NCBI GenBank assembly: GCA_902729315.2
Contig: LR746269.1
Location: forward strand, 2,712,501-2,776,500
Length of the DNA: 64,000 nt
Direction: 5' to 3'
Origin: Spirodela intermedia
Taxonomy: Eukaryota > Streptophyta > Magnoliopsida > Alismatales > Araceae
Part shown: in pieces, positions 1-12,810 of the stretch
How positions within the stretch are numbered: position 1 is the stretch's first letter
Layout: the number at the start of each line of letters is the position of its first letter
Notes under the pieces: generated by a model
Database searches by the model: none
Told to the model about the DNA's origin: nothing
What the model saw: the letters and a program-made list of their open reading frames with translations, nothing else
Made by a program: the position numbers and the translations under genes

Positions 1-3000
1 CTATGCAACTGGATCAGAAAAAGGGCCAAAGAAATAGAAGTCTTTAACCAAACCCACTTATCTCCTCTTAGAGATACAAAAGTAAGCTAGATTCAAGTGC
101 TAGAAGAAAATCCTTCTGCTCGTGAATTTGTTTTTGGTGAGCTATGCACCTTACAGAATGATATCACAGACAGGAAGGTCAATGAAGCCTTGGGTACCCT
201 TATAAAGGTTTTCTAGTAAAACTTCTGAGGTCTCAATTCCCCTGACAACTTTCAAGTTAAGACAAAGCATAGCATGCTGCCTCGAGCTGTTGTGCCTTTG
301 GAAATAGTGAATGCGCTCAAGGAAAAATGGACTGCAAGAAAGAAGAAGCGAGGTCCATAAAATCAAAGAACTAACATGAAACATGTTCACATAACCTGTT
401 TTATACTTGCACGCGTGCACACACACACACACAAAAGTTGATTACGGATCTCAGAAATAAAAGGACACATTGGTCACCAACTCAATATCAGCTCCATGTT
501 GAAAGCACTGGTAATAACAATTTTTCAAAGACTTTAAACTTATGCCACAAGACAACAAGATTTTTAACGTAACCAAGCCAAGCAAAGTATTGGATCACTG
601 CCTCAGCGCCTAGGCAAAAAGGCAAAGCAGTAGACGTAAGATAACCTTACTAAGACCTCCAACATTGTAGAGAAAGCGGGAGACCCATTTGCCCAAAAGT
701 AATTGTCGCGGAATAATCAAGCATGCAGTGAATGAATGGTAACAGACACAGAAAATGCCCACTGATAGACACAATGGGGAACAGATTTATCATCAACAAA
801 TATTTGATCTGTAATCAGTTCATTTGAATTTTTTGATATTGAGGGCACTCTTTGACAAATTATCATTCTTAAAGTTCTAACCGTGACATAGCAATTCAAT
901 AAAGGCGCTAAGTGGGTGTTTCTCATTATATCTGTAAATACGAAAGTCCCATGGTCTTGCCATAGGCAGCTTACTGGCGAAAAGAAAGAGTGAACATTTA
1001 ATTTGTTGATTACAAGTATTTTCGGATTTTATTTATACATTGTACTCGTACCTACAATAATCCTTTTACAACAAATAATACAGGACAATAAAATCATTCT
1101 GGAGGTAACTAACTCTTAAGACTTCACTAGATAAATTCTGCCAAAGGAAAAATAAAAGTTTGAAGTTATAAAAACTCTTAAAGTGACAAGTTTCCACGGG
1201 TCTTTGTTCCCTGAACAACATAAATGAGAAGTGCTCCAATTAGGAATTCATTTATATTAAAAAGATAAAATTCATTTCCGCATATTTATTATAAAATTCG
1301 AGCCTCATAAGGAAACTGTATGCACATTAGAATCATAATTCAAAGAGACCTTTCAAGATTTAAATGTGGCCATACTGGAAAAAAAAAATATTATTTTGAA
1401 CTGGTATTTAATTTGAAGTATAAGTTTCACATAAAAATCGAAATTACTTTATTTAAGATAAATTTCACAGATGAACATCGCAAATAGTCTTCAGCAGAAA
1501 ATGGGTATGTGTGTGCCTTAAGACCAAAACACAACATCATGTCAGGGTCATATTCAAACAAAGTAGAATATGACAACAAGCTGAAAGTACAGACACATGG
1601 TTACCAAAAATTCAAAGAAAGCTAGAACCCCATCAGTTGCGAAGTAAAAAAAAAACCACTGAATAAAGCACAAAGGAAAGCTTCAAAGCACTCAATAATG
1701 AAAACGACAATCTTTACTATGAAGCAAATATCCTGAAAGCCTTGACTTTTTGTCGTTTCCTTCCTTTATTCTATCCTAGTTTACTACCTTGTCAATCTTG
1801 CCCTCCTCTCCCAGCTCTTTACTTCACCTCTAATTTAAATACACACACCCAGCCTAGTGTAGATGAGAATGATAATTGCATGACTAGCAGAACCATTTCA
1901 GTCAGCAAAATTACAGTACTCTCTTCTCATTAAAATATTCATAAACCAATCTTAATTATCAATGCTTACTCGAAATGAATCCATCTACAAGTCAATAACT
2001 ACTTGGGTCAGAAAAAATGTTTCATTTTATAGTTATTCATTTGAAAATATTGTCTTGAATGATACTTATTTAAGACAACAAACGTGAATCATGCACCCTA
2101 CAATTACATCAATTCACGTGACTGACCTCAGTTGATTGAATGAACAATGGTATTTGCATGGACTAATGCCACATGCAAGAAATTGATATTAGCAACCAAA
2201 CAAATCAGCAAGCCAATAAAGCAAGTTGACTTAGGATTGAACTCAATATACTACAAAAAAGCTCCTAAAAGTCATTTAAATAAAAGTTTGGACAATCTCA
2301 CAGCTGCGATTTTTTTAAAGCTGTTCCATGATCCACGTCATGACAAAGCAGAATGGGAAAATAAATGATTACAAACACAATTAGTGGATCAACCTACTGG
2401 AAAAGATTGATATTAAGGCCGTCCTAATTCACAATACACAGATTAATTCATCTTTATTCTATGAAAAGAACAAAGACAAGTCAGTGTCAACGAAGAGGCA
2501 TGGGATTTTGCGAATTAAATCGTGTCATGTTCTTCACGAGAAGAATAACTGTCGCACCCCAGAAGTCTTCCAATACCTGATCTTGGCACTCAATGAAGTT
2601 TTGACCTTATGCTCATTCAAGTGAAACCTATTAAGAATTACTTGGGACATGAAAAAGGACGTATAGCTGACTGAGAAGACAGTCACGAGACCGTCGGAAA
2701 GCGATCGGTAGAGTACATAGTCTGGCAAAATAAAGAGATCGAACGATCAACAGCAGAAACCTAGATAACACCGACGACTGTCGAAGGAGAAACATAAGAA
2801 CCTTCAGAATTTTGCGACAAAAGAAGCGATCCTGAGATAAACACACCCGACATGAAGCTTCCAGCCAACTTGAAGCAGAAATGTAAACCCTAGGACACAG
2901 TTACGATGAACACCAAGAAAATTAAAGACAGGATTAAAATGTCTAACGCGAGCTCTACTAAAATAAACGACAAAGCGGCGCGATTCCCAGGACTATCTAG

Positions 3001-3032
3001 AGGGAGGACAGAAGGGCAGCCAGGAAGCGCAC
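1..3032 (-). other. Presumed ASF1 intron 1 (continues left of window)
   Basis: This AT-rich stretch runs from the ASF1 exon 1 donor to the left edge. Short open frames occur on both strands but none resembles a known protein or later ASF1 exons. A short CA run lies at about 415-433. I see no transposon domain. Confidence 0.45.
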
Positions 3033-3141
3033 CGTCCTTCAGGGGAGTCAGGCACTCGTAGGAGATCTCAAACTGGAACGGATTGAGGAAAGCCGCCGGG
3101 TTGTCGAGGACGGTGACGTTGGTGATGTTAACGGCGCTCAT
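3033..3141 (-). CDS. ASF1: Histone chaperone ASF1, first coding exon (partial gene)
   Basis: Read on the minus strand from the ATG at 3141, this exon encodes 36 residues starting MSAVNITNVTVLDNP and ending ECLTPLKD, the start of the conserved immunoglobulin-like fold of anti-silencing function 1. ASF1 binds H3-H4 dimers in the nucleus and hands them to CAF-1 or HIRA during replication-coupled and replication-independent nucleosome assembly. The exon ends in AAGGACG|GTGCGC (donor at 3032-3031). The leftover G begins the Asp codon that follows in the family (KDDLEWKL), so the junction fits. No sequence coding for that next segment was found between 1 and 3032 on the minus strand, so the rest of the gene probably lies left of the window and intron 1 is longer than 3 kb. 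An in-frame ATG at 3201 would add 20 residues, but a TTTTTTCTTGCAG acceptor at 3163 sits between, so 3141 is preferred on homology and splicing grounds. Confidence 0.88.
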
Positions 3142-3720
3142 GATAGGAACCGAGGATCCTTCCTGCAAGAAAAAACCTAGATCCTCCCCGACCCACGTCA
3201 CAGGATTACCTCTCTAAGCCCTAATCAGACGAGGAATCAACAAAACCGAAGAGGAAAGACGACCTCTGTACAACTGCCCAGTTTATAATTATAAACGAAA
3301 TGGGCAACGGCCGGGGGCTGCGGCGGCGGCGGCGGCGGCGGCGGCGATGGCGGTGACGGTAACCAGGTGAAGGGGGGAAGATGCTTGGGGTTTTTCAGTC
3401 CCTGTTTTTACCGGCGATAGCCGGTGGCGGGTACAAAATGCGGGCGGGAACCGGCCATCCAGCGATTTGGCGGGAGAGAGTTCAAACCCGTCCGCTCGCT
3501 CCCCAGCCAGCTCCCCGGTTACACTCCGGCTCGTTCCACTGGGAAAGATAGGTAGGGTCAAGTGGGCCATTTTCATCACACACTTGGGCCCTACCTCAAA
3601 TACTTGGATCATGGTGCATTTATTTATACAACTACATGGCGTTGACCAATGTTTTCGGCCAAGAACAACCTTTTGTATACAAACATGATAGACAAGATGG
3701 AGTGCTCCAAGCAAGGAATT
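3142..3720 (-). promoter_or_regulatory. ASF1 upstream region with CGG triplet run
   Basis: Upstream of the ASF1 start the sequence becomes GC-rich and contains an uninterrupted run of CGG triplets at about 3320-3346. It is best read as the 5' leader and promoter of ASF1. The polyalanine open frame crossing it is a by-product of the triplet run. A possible 5'-UTR splice acceptor (TTGCAG) lies at 3163-3168 on the minus strand. Confidence 0.45.
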
Positions 3721-5309
3721 TCTTCTCAAGTGTTTGAGGCAAGGAGGGAACTTTCAGTGAGTATAACCCTCTAGGCTTCATGGCATTTTTGGTCAACGCC
3801 TATGAAAAAGGGAAGATGAGCCACTGTGGACTCGATCATCATAAATAATTTTCATGTGTATGGTTTGATTTGGCAGTGTATTGATATTACTATTATTGTA
3901 CGATATTGGTAGGAGAGTCAAGAACTACGATAAAATTTTGATGTAAACAAAAGAAGTGAGACTATAAATGCACAAAGAATCTTTTGGGCACTAATAGTAA
4001 TACACATTCATAACTATTTTATATTATATTGCATTGATTACAGTATTTATAAACTAAACAAAATATACTTTCATTTATACAAACTATGTACATATTACTA
4101 ATTAGCTCAACCACTATCCAATGATTGCAAAAAAGCCCACTAAAACTTCAATCAAGGATCTACTTAGAACACTAGCTATTTTAACACAACATTAAAAAAA
4201 AAGCATAAAATATTTAACATTGAGTAAATAGATTTACATTCTATGTAGTTTTATAAAAAATATCTCAACAAGGTAAACAGATTTCATGTATACTCTTCAT
4301 TATCTTGACTAGTTTACATGTTCTTTGAATTGTACGAGAATAATTGATTCCAAGAAAAATTAATAAATATCTGCCACAATGTTTAATGTTATTTCCTCTA
4401 ACTTTTCTTCTTCCATAATTCACTTATATCAATCAAAAGTATTATTATTTACTCTAAAACCAGCTAATCATAATTTTATATCATTATTGACCCACGAAAT
4501 CTAGTAGGTACTTTTTAATTAACAATTTACAAATATTCTACTTTTTCTACCTTCACAATTAACTTTATTAATCATCAACTAAAATCAAGGACATTCTTTA
4601 CCATAGATGGCAAGTATCACATCCATATATTATGTCTTTCCTTAGCAACCCTTCATCATGACTTTGTGAGTGCTACACAAGTCATTGGTGTCTTTTTAGT
4701 ATTGACCTTATACTTTAAAAGTGCTCTTCATTCACACATTTTAATAAATGTTAACTCAATGAAGGTGACTCGCATCATTCAGTACAAAAAAATTAATTAT
4801 CATATATTAAAATATATGATAATTTGATTGTAACTATCCAATCACCTTCTTTCAGCCAAATTGGTACACAATAAATAAGTTGAAGCAAGAAGACATAGCT
4901 AATTGTACACAAAATATATGTGCACAAATTTTATAATAGTTGTACTTATCTCATTGATGATCGTCAATGATTGCAACTACTAGATTCTTGCATACATGAC
5001 CACTAGACTTTAGGTAATATCAATCATCTTTGTTTTATGAAATTAACAATTTTATTGCTTCCAAATAATTATTCGTCCACCCAATGTTTTAGCTCTTGCC
5101 TATCAAATAGCATATCACAATACTATTCTCTAATAGCCTTTTGGCTCCAAGTAGTAAACAACTTGCACAATGCAACGACACCACAATAGTGATTTCGAGA
5201 AATTCAATATCATGCATTAACTAACACCTACTGAATCTAGCTGAAAATCTTTGCTAAACCTAAATATTTTGTTGAGAATATTTATTGATCCTTCATTAAT
5301 AACTTGAGT
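3721..5309. other. AT-rich intergenic DNA, nothing recognised
   Basis: The stretch is very AT-rich with frequent stops in all frames. I see no coding exon, RNA gene or transposon domain. Confidence 0.5.
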
Positions 5310-6060
5310 AGTGATGTGACTTAGTCATTGTATAAAATTAGAAAGTACTCATTTTTATATTTTTGGAAATATTTTAGTATAAATAAATAAATTATAATTT
5401 GATAAAATATTCAAAGAATAGTAAAAAAATGTATAGGTTGATCATAAGAATGTAAGATAATATTAGGTAAAATTTAAGAATTTATGTAAAGAATTTGATT
5501 TTTTATTATTTTTAGACTAAATAATGAAGAGAAATAGAAAAACATAATTAATCTTGGTGCACATGTCATGATGATGTTAGCACCACGACAAATATAATTT
5601 GAAGCGAAATAGAGTTTCATCTAATGATTCTTATGTAAATGATTGAAAATGATTTAATTGATCAAATTAATATTTGTAAAAATCAAATGAATGGTAATCA
5701 ACTAATTTTTTTTTTAAACTTGAAATCATATAAAATCTCACTAATTTAAATAAAAATTAAGTTTAAAAGAGTGAAGATAGAGTTCTAGTGTTGCAGCAGC
5801 GATTATTGGAATTCTAAGCATTCAAGTGAATTTTCATGTGATGTTCAAAGCCTCAAAGGCCCTCTTTGGATATTTACAATATGGACAATCTCTAGCTCAT
5901 TTTTTAAAGTTTAGAAATTAATAAAATAGGTCAATCAATCATCTCCAGCAGATGTCACTCAATAGAGATAAGTTGTATAAAAGTGAGGTGTGTCTTTACA
6001 AGCTTCTTCTTCACGTTCACATAGTGAGATGAGGCTCGTATCGCATCTAGTTTTACTTTG
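5310..6060 (+). repeat. Interspersed repeat, copy 1
   Basis: By eye this roughly 750-bp segment aligns along most of its length with the reverse complement of 24725-23895. Matching landmarks, in order, are GACTTAGTC near the left end, GTTGATCATA, AATAGAGTT followed by ATTCTTATGTAA, GAATTCT.AGCATT, AATAGGTC, and a right end of CATAGT.AGA.GAGG. Copy 1 carries a TATA-like TATAAAAG at 5976-5983. The shape (promoter-like box near one end, no coding capacity) would fit a solo LTR or a non-autonomous DNA element. I could not find clear terminal dinucleotides or a target-site duplication, so the class and exact borders are open. Confidence 0.6.
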
Positions 6061-7439
6061 AGGAGTTGGTAACTCATCTCTCAAGGGATCGTCCTCTTTT
6101 AAATGATAGCTCATCCGTTGATCAATCATATATGATTTTTTCAAAAAATCTATAATTTTGGCATTTAGAATCTTTAGTTAATTGCTAATGATGATTCACA
6201 GATAGCTTGGAAAAAGTTTTCATTGATGATCAAACTATTCCATCAACTAGATTGACTAGCTTTCAGTAAAAAAAATCACGATTTAATCAACTAAAAATAT
6301 AAAATTTGACTTTTGTGGGGTTTGAACCCTCATTAGTTTCTCAATTGTATGAGAAAGAGGGAGAATGTGAATTATCTACATGCCATTACCTAGTGACGTC
6401 ATGGAGTCATTTATTTCTTATAAGGGGTATTTTTGATATAAAAAGATTAAAAACTTGCCAACGAGTGATGGTGTGGGTTTAGCCTCCCATCAATTGTTTT
6501 CTAATGTTTAAGATAAATATATCAATACTTATTTTCATCTATAATATACTTTATCTCATGTATACATGTGTGTATGATCACTCTTTGCCTACACCACGAC
6601 TGGCCACTAGTGACATAGAAGGGGAGTGACACATGCTCAAATTAATCTTTAACCACTCCAACCCCTAGCTTGTGGTTTTACCCGACTATGCCTCCGACTT
6701 GCATGTAGACTCAGTTGACCAACGGTCCCCCTTTTTTATATATTTTATTTTATTTTATTCTCTTCATTTTATCTCAAAAATATGATTATAAAAATTATAT
6801 AAAATTATAAAAACACATAATTAGTTAAAAATTTACATTAATCAAATAAAAACCTTTTTTTTCTCAATTTAACATAAATATGTTGATTTATCATGACTTA
6901 AGAATTAAAATATATTAATAATTAATTATTAATTTATGATAATAAAGACTTATTAAGTAACTTCAAAACTTTAGCAATTCACAAGGGCTTGATTACGTTC
7001 AACAATAGTTAATCATATATTCATGCACTCAAGTTCATTAATTAATTTATAAAAAATATATCAATAAATATAGCTCTCTTCCCTCCTTTTTAACACTGAA
7101 AATATTGCATATTTATTGACTTCAACCCACATGAGCAACATTATCATCTAATAGCTACAAATAGCTTCTAATGCAACCATTAAATACTACACCACATATC
7201 TAAAAAAAGGTTAATAAATTATTTATTCATCTTGTCAATTTAATATCAATTTTCATAATTCTAATTTATTTGCATGCTTTGGGGCATCATGTTCATCTTT
7301 GAAATAGCTTTCAAAGCACGTACCTATAATAAAAGTTAGTTCTAAAGTTGTTAGAAAAGTCATGTCAATTATGTTGACTTGTGAAACCCATGTTAATAAA
7401 GTATTGGTCGTCAGTAACATAGTATGTTACAAATAGTAT
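6061..7439. other. AT-rich intergenic DNA
   Basis: There is no coding or RNA feature that I can support. A slightly GC-richer patch lies at about 6580-6735 but is not recognisable. Confidence 0.45.
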
Positions 7440-8080
7440 AATAGTGGATTGCACAATACATCACCCTATATACATGTTGATACTAATGTATATCATGAAT
7501 ACAATATATGAGTGTAAATAACGCACTATATAATTGTAGATATCACAATATAATTTGTGAATATAATATGTGAACACATAGCACAATGTATAATTGTATA
7601 TCAACGTAATAAGTTGGTGTAAATAATACAATATATGTATGGGAATAGCATGCCATATTGCCAATACAAAAGCAACAATATGTGGATTTAAACAGCATAG
7701 TGTATGACATAAAAGTGAACATCTTTATAAAAGCATGTGCATAAGCAATATGTACTGTAAACACGGAGAAATAGAAATATGTGTGAATAATATCATGTAA
7801 TATGTGAATAGCATGTATGTGAATAACATAGCATATATTGTGAATGCAAAGAACACAATATATGAATAAATTGCGAGTTATACAAATAAAAATAACAAAA
7901 CATATGAATGTAATTAGCACAATATGCCATAAGTACAAATACTAATATATTTACATTATAATAACTTAACATATAAGTAGCATCATGTATAATAACGCAT
8001 GATGATAATATAATATATAAATCATTTAACAATCATACCATTAGACTAAATAATTATATTATGTATAATAACATTATGAT
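7440..8080. repeat. AT-rich minisatellite-like tract
   Basis: The tract is a chain of degenerate short units built from phrases such as GTGAATA, AACACAATAT and ATAATATGTGAA, repeated roughly every 20-35 bases with drift. The repetition keeps several minus-strand frames open for up to 131 codons, giving low-complexity Tyr/Ile/His-rich translations that resemble no protein. I call it a tandem repeat rather than coding sequence. Confidence 0.55.
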
Positions 8081-11000
8081 ATATGATCAGCCAAAAGTAG
8101 AGCGTAACAATTGATTGGAAGTCCTTGTAAACTTCTTTATCCTCATTTACCATTTGATGGTCTCAAATGGGCTACAATGGAAATTAAGAAGGTAGATTTG
8201 GCTTTCTCCACAATTAAGAAATACTTTAGAATAATTATTCTTCCCCAATAAGATGGTCAACTCTCAAGTTAACTCATTAGAACAATTAGGATATTCCACA
8301 ATTTATAACAGTTTGACACTCTATTCCCACATCATTTCAAATTCTCATGTCTAGTTTCCACTAACCTCTAGTTAGTTTGTAAATATTGAACACAAGGGCA
8401 TCAGCCTATCTCCTCTTGGCTCACAAATCTGAGCAAACTTACTATCCCTAGAGTTATAGCAGACCATTTTACGTAACCACCATACAAAATCTCAAAGGCC
8501 CCCAACGTTCACTATTAGTGGTATTCCTCTAGCACTAAGGGACTAAACAAGTCCTCAACTTACCTCTATTAGATTATTCTTCTAGAAAGTCAAACCACTA
8601 GCCTTGTAGTGCTGCCTCATCATTCTAGACTCACTAACTCAAGAAAGACCTAATTGCCCTAGTACATTATAACAATAGTCAAATATCACTATATTTATGA
8701 ATTTAGGGGGGAAGACAATTAATCTTATAATGTGCACTTACTTTTGTAATTGAAGATTCTTAGAAGAGCTTAAGTGGCCCAACACTCAAAATGATATATA
8801 TCTACCACAAATAACCAAATTAAGTCATAGAATTGCCTTTATTAAATTCATGACTTGCCTTTACTAAGTTGTCTTACTAGAAATTTCACAACTAATGATG
8901 GTTGAATACCTTTCATAAAAATTTCATATGAAAATCTAATGAATTAGTTGTAATCTTTTAGATATAGATTGCCTAATCAAAATAACTGTTGACTATTCCA
9001 ATCTATATTTGGATTGTATTTAGAGGTGAACCATAATTAAAGGGAACAAAACTAAGACTTAAGATTCTTCAAACCACTATATATAGCATTATAATATATA
9101 ATATAAATAAGTTATTTATATTATTCTTTCTAAAGTACTATGATATAGAGTATGTCATACACAGAATTATACAATGAAGATAGGAGAAGTCTATATGCAT
9201 AGATTTTAGAGTGGTTTAGCCCCACCCTACTTTCACCATTCTAATAGTTTCCACTCTAAAAGTTTCTGTTCATCTTCCCAAAGATTAAAACTAGTGCTCA
9301 CAACACTAACAATTAGATTACTTCAAATGAATCACTTTTTCACTAACCTATTATGGTATTTGTCACTCCACTAACTTAATGACCTCGACATGCCAAATAA
9401 CATACCAAAGTTCTTATCACTCCACCATTAACTTATTATGTTCAACCCATCACACAACCTTTCACAATATTGTTAGTCCACCAAAGCATTTTTGCTCTGA
9501 CCTACAAAACAGTTCCAAGTGTTGTTGTCAAACCTAAGTCTAAAATGATGTTTGTTGTTTTGACCCACAACACCATTAGTTGGTTCAAAATTGAATAGAG
9601 TTGTTTGATCTAAAACCATAACATACATCAAGATGCCTACAATACTTTGAGATTGTGTTTAACTAATTTTTTTAATGTAGAGATTATGGGCCACTTAGAT
9701 GTTCTCAATTTGAATGATGCTAGCTTCCTGAGCTTATGAATTTGAAATGGGCAAATAAGTTATGTTGGGGTGAACCAAAAAAGTTTGGGTAGAGTCGGAT
9801 TTATGTTGGTTAGGTAATACAATGATATGAAATTTAAAGCTTACACTGTAATATAATTTCTTTTTTTGTTTATGATGGGTTTAGTAGACTAGAATCCTTT
9901 GTTACTTGGGCAGCTTCAGATTCTACATGAAAGTTATTTCCTTTAACATGTTAACAATGGTTCTTCTCCTTTATGGCCCTCAATAGTCATGTGTTAGCAT
10001 GAATGTATAAAAAGGTGAATGAAAATATAGACTCTTTTCTATGATATGTAGGTTGAGGTGACGATGCAATGTAAACCAAGGAAGAAAGAAACTAGGTTTT
10101 GAATCCACAACATGAAATTTTTTTAGTCCTTTTGAGTCCAAAAGGAATAATTTTTGACAATCATTGAATCCACAAGGATAAAAAAAAAAAATCCTTTAAA
10201 TTCACAGCAATTGTTTGAATTCACAAGCAAAAATAAACCTTGCAAAGAGAAAGAAGTTTTATTATTAATTCACCCAAATTTCAGCATTGCCTACAATTTT
10301 GTCTAACTACCCTTAAAGTTAGAAAATTTAAAAAAGAACATCAAAATAAATAAAAACTGAAATAATTACTACCCTAAAAATCTATCACATTATACAAATA
10401 TTTTTTGTCCTAACTACCTAAATATTATGTTTGAAGTAATCAAATGTTTGTAGTTCACATTTATATGTTCTTAAGCCAACCGAGTCATTTTGGGTATTTC
10501 TCATTTTGTGTCGTCTCATATACTAGGTGAAGTCTACTATTTATAAGGTCAGCTTTGGCTCATCCAATAGTCATTTTCAAAAAATGGATAATAGTAGAAA
10601 ATGAGGTTATAACTATCAAATAAATGCATAAAATTCTATTCATAAAATACTCATAAATATTATAAAATTAATATTTAATTAAATTCTTATACCATTTGTT
10701 CTATATCTTTATCTTTCAAATATATTTCCAATTAGTATGTGTATGTCTATATATGATATAAATTCAAATCTAAAATTAGTTAAACAATTAGCTATTAGAT
10801 TTTTATGTACTCTTCAAAGTATGAGGCCATTACACAATTCAATTCTCAAAACTTAATCTACAACAACTACAATTATTAGGTTTTTCATAAAAATATCTTA
10901 TTACTGCATTATGATTAATTTGGTATTCAACTTCTTATGGACTTATACTTGTAGTGTATCTAGAATAATATGTGCAATGAAGTAATTATTTAAATTCTAA

Positions 11001-12439
11001 CAATTATACATTTTGATCTAATTCAACCAATTGGTCCAATAATTAAAACATTTTATATATGGTCAATAAAATCATTCAAATTCAATATTTACATTAGAAT
11101 TAAAATTCCATAAGTGGGATGCATACTAAACTAGTCAATTTAAAGTTTGGTAATTAAAATGTATAATCTATATTTGGAATTAAAAATTTTAAAATCTATA
11201 AATTTAAGCATTTAATATATGATAGATAAAGTATTTAGATAGAAATGTTTAATTGAGGATGAGAGTTAAATTCAATATTCCAACAAAATCAATATTCCAA
11301 TTGCAACAGAGCTTGAGTTTGAATACCCTATATTCAAATTTCTTGTGGAAATTAAAGGCAATTTAGATGAGAGACATTTTGATAAAGATATGGGGGGGAG
11401 AGAGAGTAGGACTAAAGTACTTGGAGTTTTTAATTTTTTATTTTCTGAAAATTTCTCACCATAATATATCATTTATAACTCTTAAAAAACGTATGTGATC
11501 TTGGTTGAGAAAAACCTTACTAAGTCAATGATTAGTCATCCATCTCAATTGATTTTATTTCTAGTTTCAACATTTTTCATTGTCTATATTAACATTGATT
11601 ATAATAACCGTAGATTTGTATTTTTAATGGCTAATTTGGATCAATACCAAGGTTAATTCTATTTACTTTGGTTTCCACTTTAGAGGTTGAGTTGTGTCTT
11701 ACATACATGTTTCTAACACGTCATAAGGGTATTGACCTCAAGCTAAATTGAAAGCTTTTACATTCACATGTGATGTGTAACACATATAGGTGTGGAAATA
11801 ATATATCTCTATATGTGGACTTCGATATCAACATTATTTCAACTCCTACACAGTTGTCTAAGAGATCAACACTAGCTAGTAAAAAAATTTCAGTAGATTT
11901 AGACTATACTTTCAGTTAAGTTCATTAAATTTTATTGATAAACCCCAAAGTAAACACATCACAAATAAAAATTAGTATAATAATATTTTTAGCAAAACTT
12001 TAAATGTTGGGGACAATCATCACATTTTTATTTTTATTTTTTTATATTTGATAGTAAATGCTTTAACTTATCACGAATAGTTGAGCTGTGTGAACTTGGC
12101 TACAATCTAGAGAGATGCACCATATAACATCAAATAAAAACTAGTGAAGTAGAAATACCTGACTAATGTTCCCATTAAATCCATACCATTGTTGTCCGCA
12201 CTCACCTGCTGGTGGTGGATATCATAAACTAGTTTAGTCTCAAGAGAAGTTTGAATGTTTGAAGGTTTGAGATAAAGTGTTGGTATCTTGCTTCACAAGT
12301 TTTATAGATTAGCCCGGTCGACATGGAAATTTAGAATGGAAAATCAGATAGAGAAAGGTGTTCTTTCATGGTCCTATGATCAGAAAATAAAGGTGAAGAA
12401 CAAAAATTATGCAGTACATTGAAGCTACAAGATTATCAC
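8081..12439. other. AT-rich intergenic DNA, probably decayed transposon sequence
   Basis: I see no gene. The part at about 8100-9650 is less AT-rich than its surroundings. It contains LTR-like wording (for example TAGAGTGGTTTAGCCCCACC at 9208-9227, like the GTGGTTCGGC phrase common in plant LTRs), so it may be an old LTR fragment. That is only a resemblance. The rest is featureless. Confidence 0.35.
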
Positions 12440-12679
12440 GACTCTCTCTAGGGAGAAAAGCCTACCTTCAAGAGAACTTCGCATGGTGCATAAAAAGATC
12501 TAGAGCTGGAACATAGAAGTTGACTGCAAGTCGAGCTCCCTCGCAGCGTGAAGGTTTGTGTATGGACTATTCTCCTCCTGCCAATTGTTTCGATGTTGTT
12601 CTTCACACCACGGAAAGGAATGATGCTAGTAGCGAGCATCGATTCCCTTGTTTGAGGAAACCCACGGGTTGGCAAGCTG

Positions 12680-12681
<2 letters not shown>

Positions 12682-12721
<40 letters not shown>

Positions 12722-12773
12722 CGCTCGCTCGCTCTCGCTATCTCTCTCTCTCTCTCGCTCTCACCCTCCCTCC

Positions 12774-12807
<34 letters not shown>
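12682..12807 (+). repeat. Compound CT microsatellite
   Basis: A long run of CT (12682-12718) is followed by CTCG, TCCC and further CT blocks up to about 12807. It lies in the GC-rich region upstream of the lipid phosphate phosphatase gene. The Ser/Leu-rich open frames through it are artefacts of the repeat. Confidence 0.9.

Positions 12808-12810
<3 letters not shown>

Noticed and set aside
2850-2875. Minus-strand GGC TGG AAG CTT, considered as the ASF1 exon 2 WKL motif
   Set aside because: The flanking codons do not give the family sequence and run into a stop. The match is three residues by chance.
3289-3729. 146-codon minus-strand frame with a polyalanine run
   Set aside because: It lies upstream of ASF1, and the alanines come from the CGG triplet run. 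There is no homology to a known protein.
7461-8032. Tyr/Ile/His-rich minus-strand frames up to 131 codons
   Set aside because: They are a product of the degenerate AT-rich repeat. The composition is unlike any protein.
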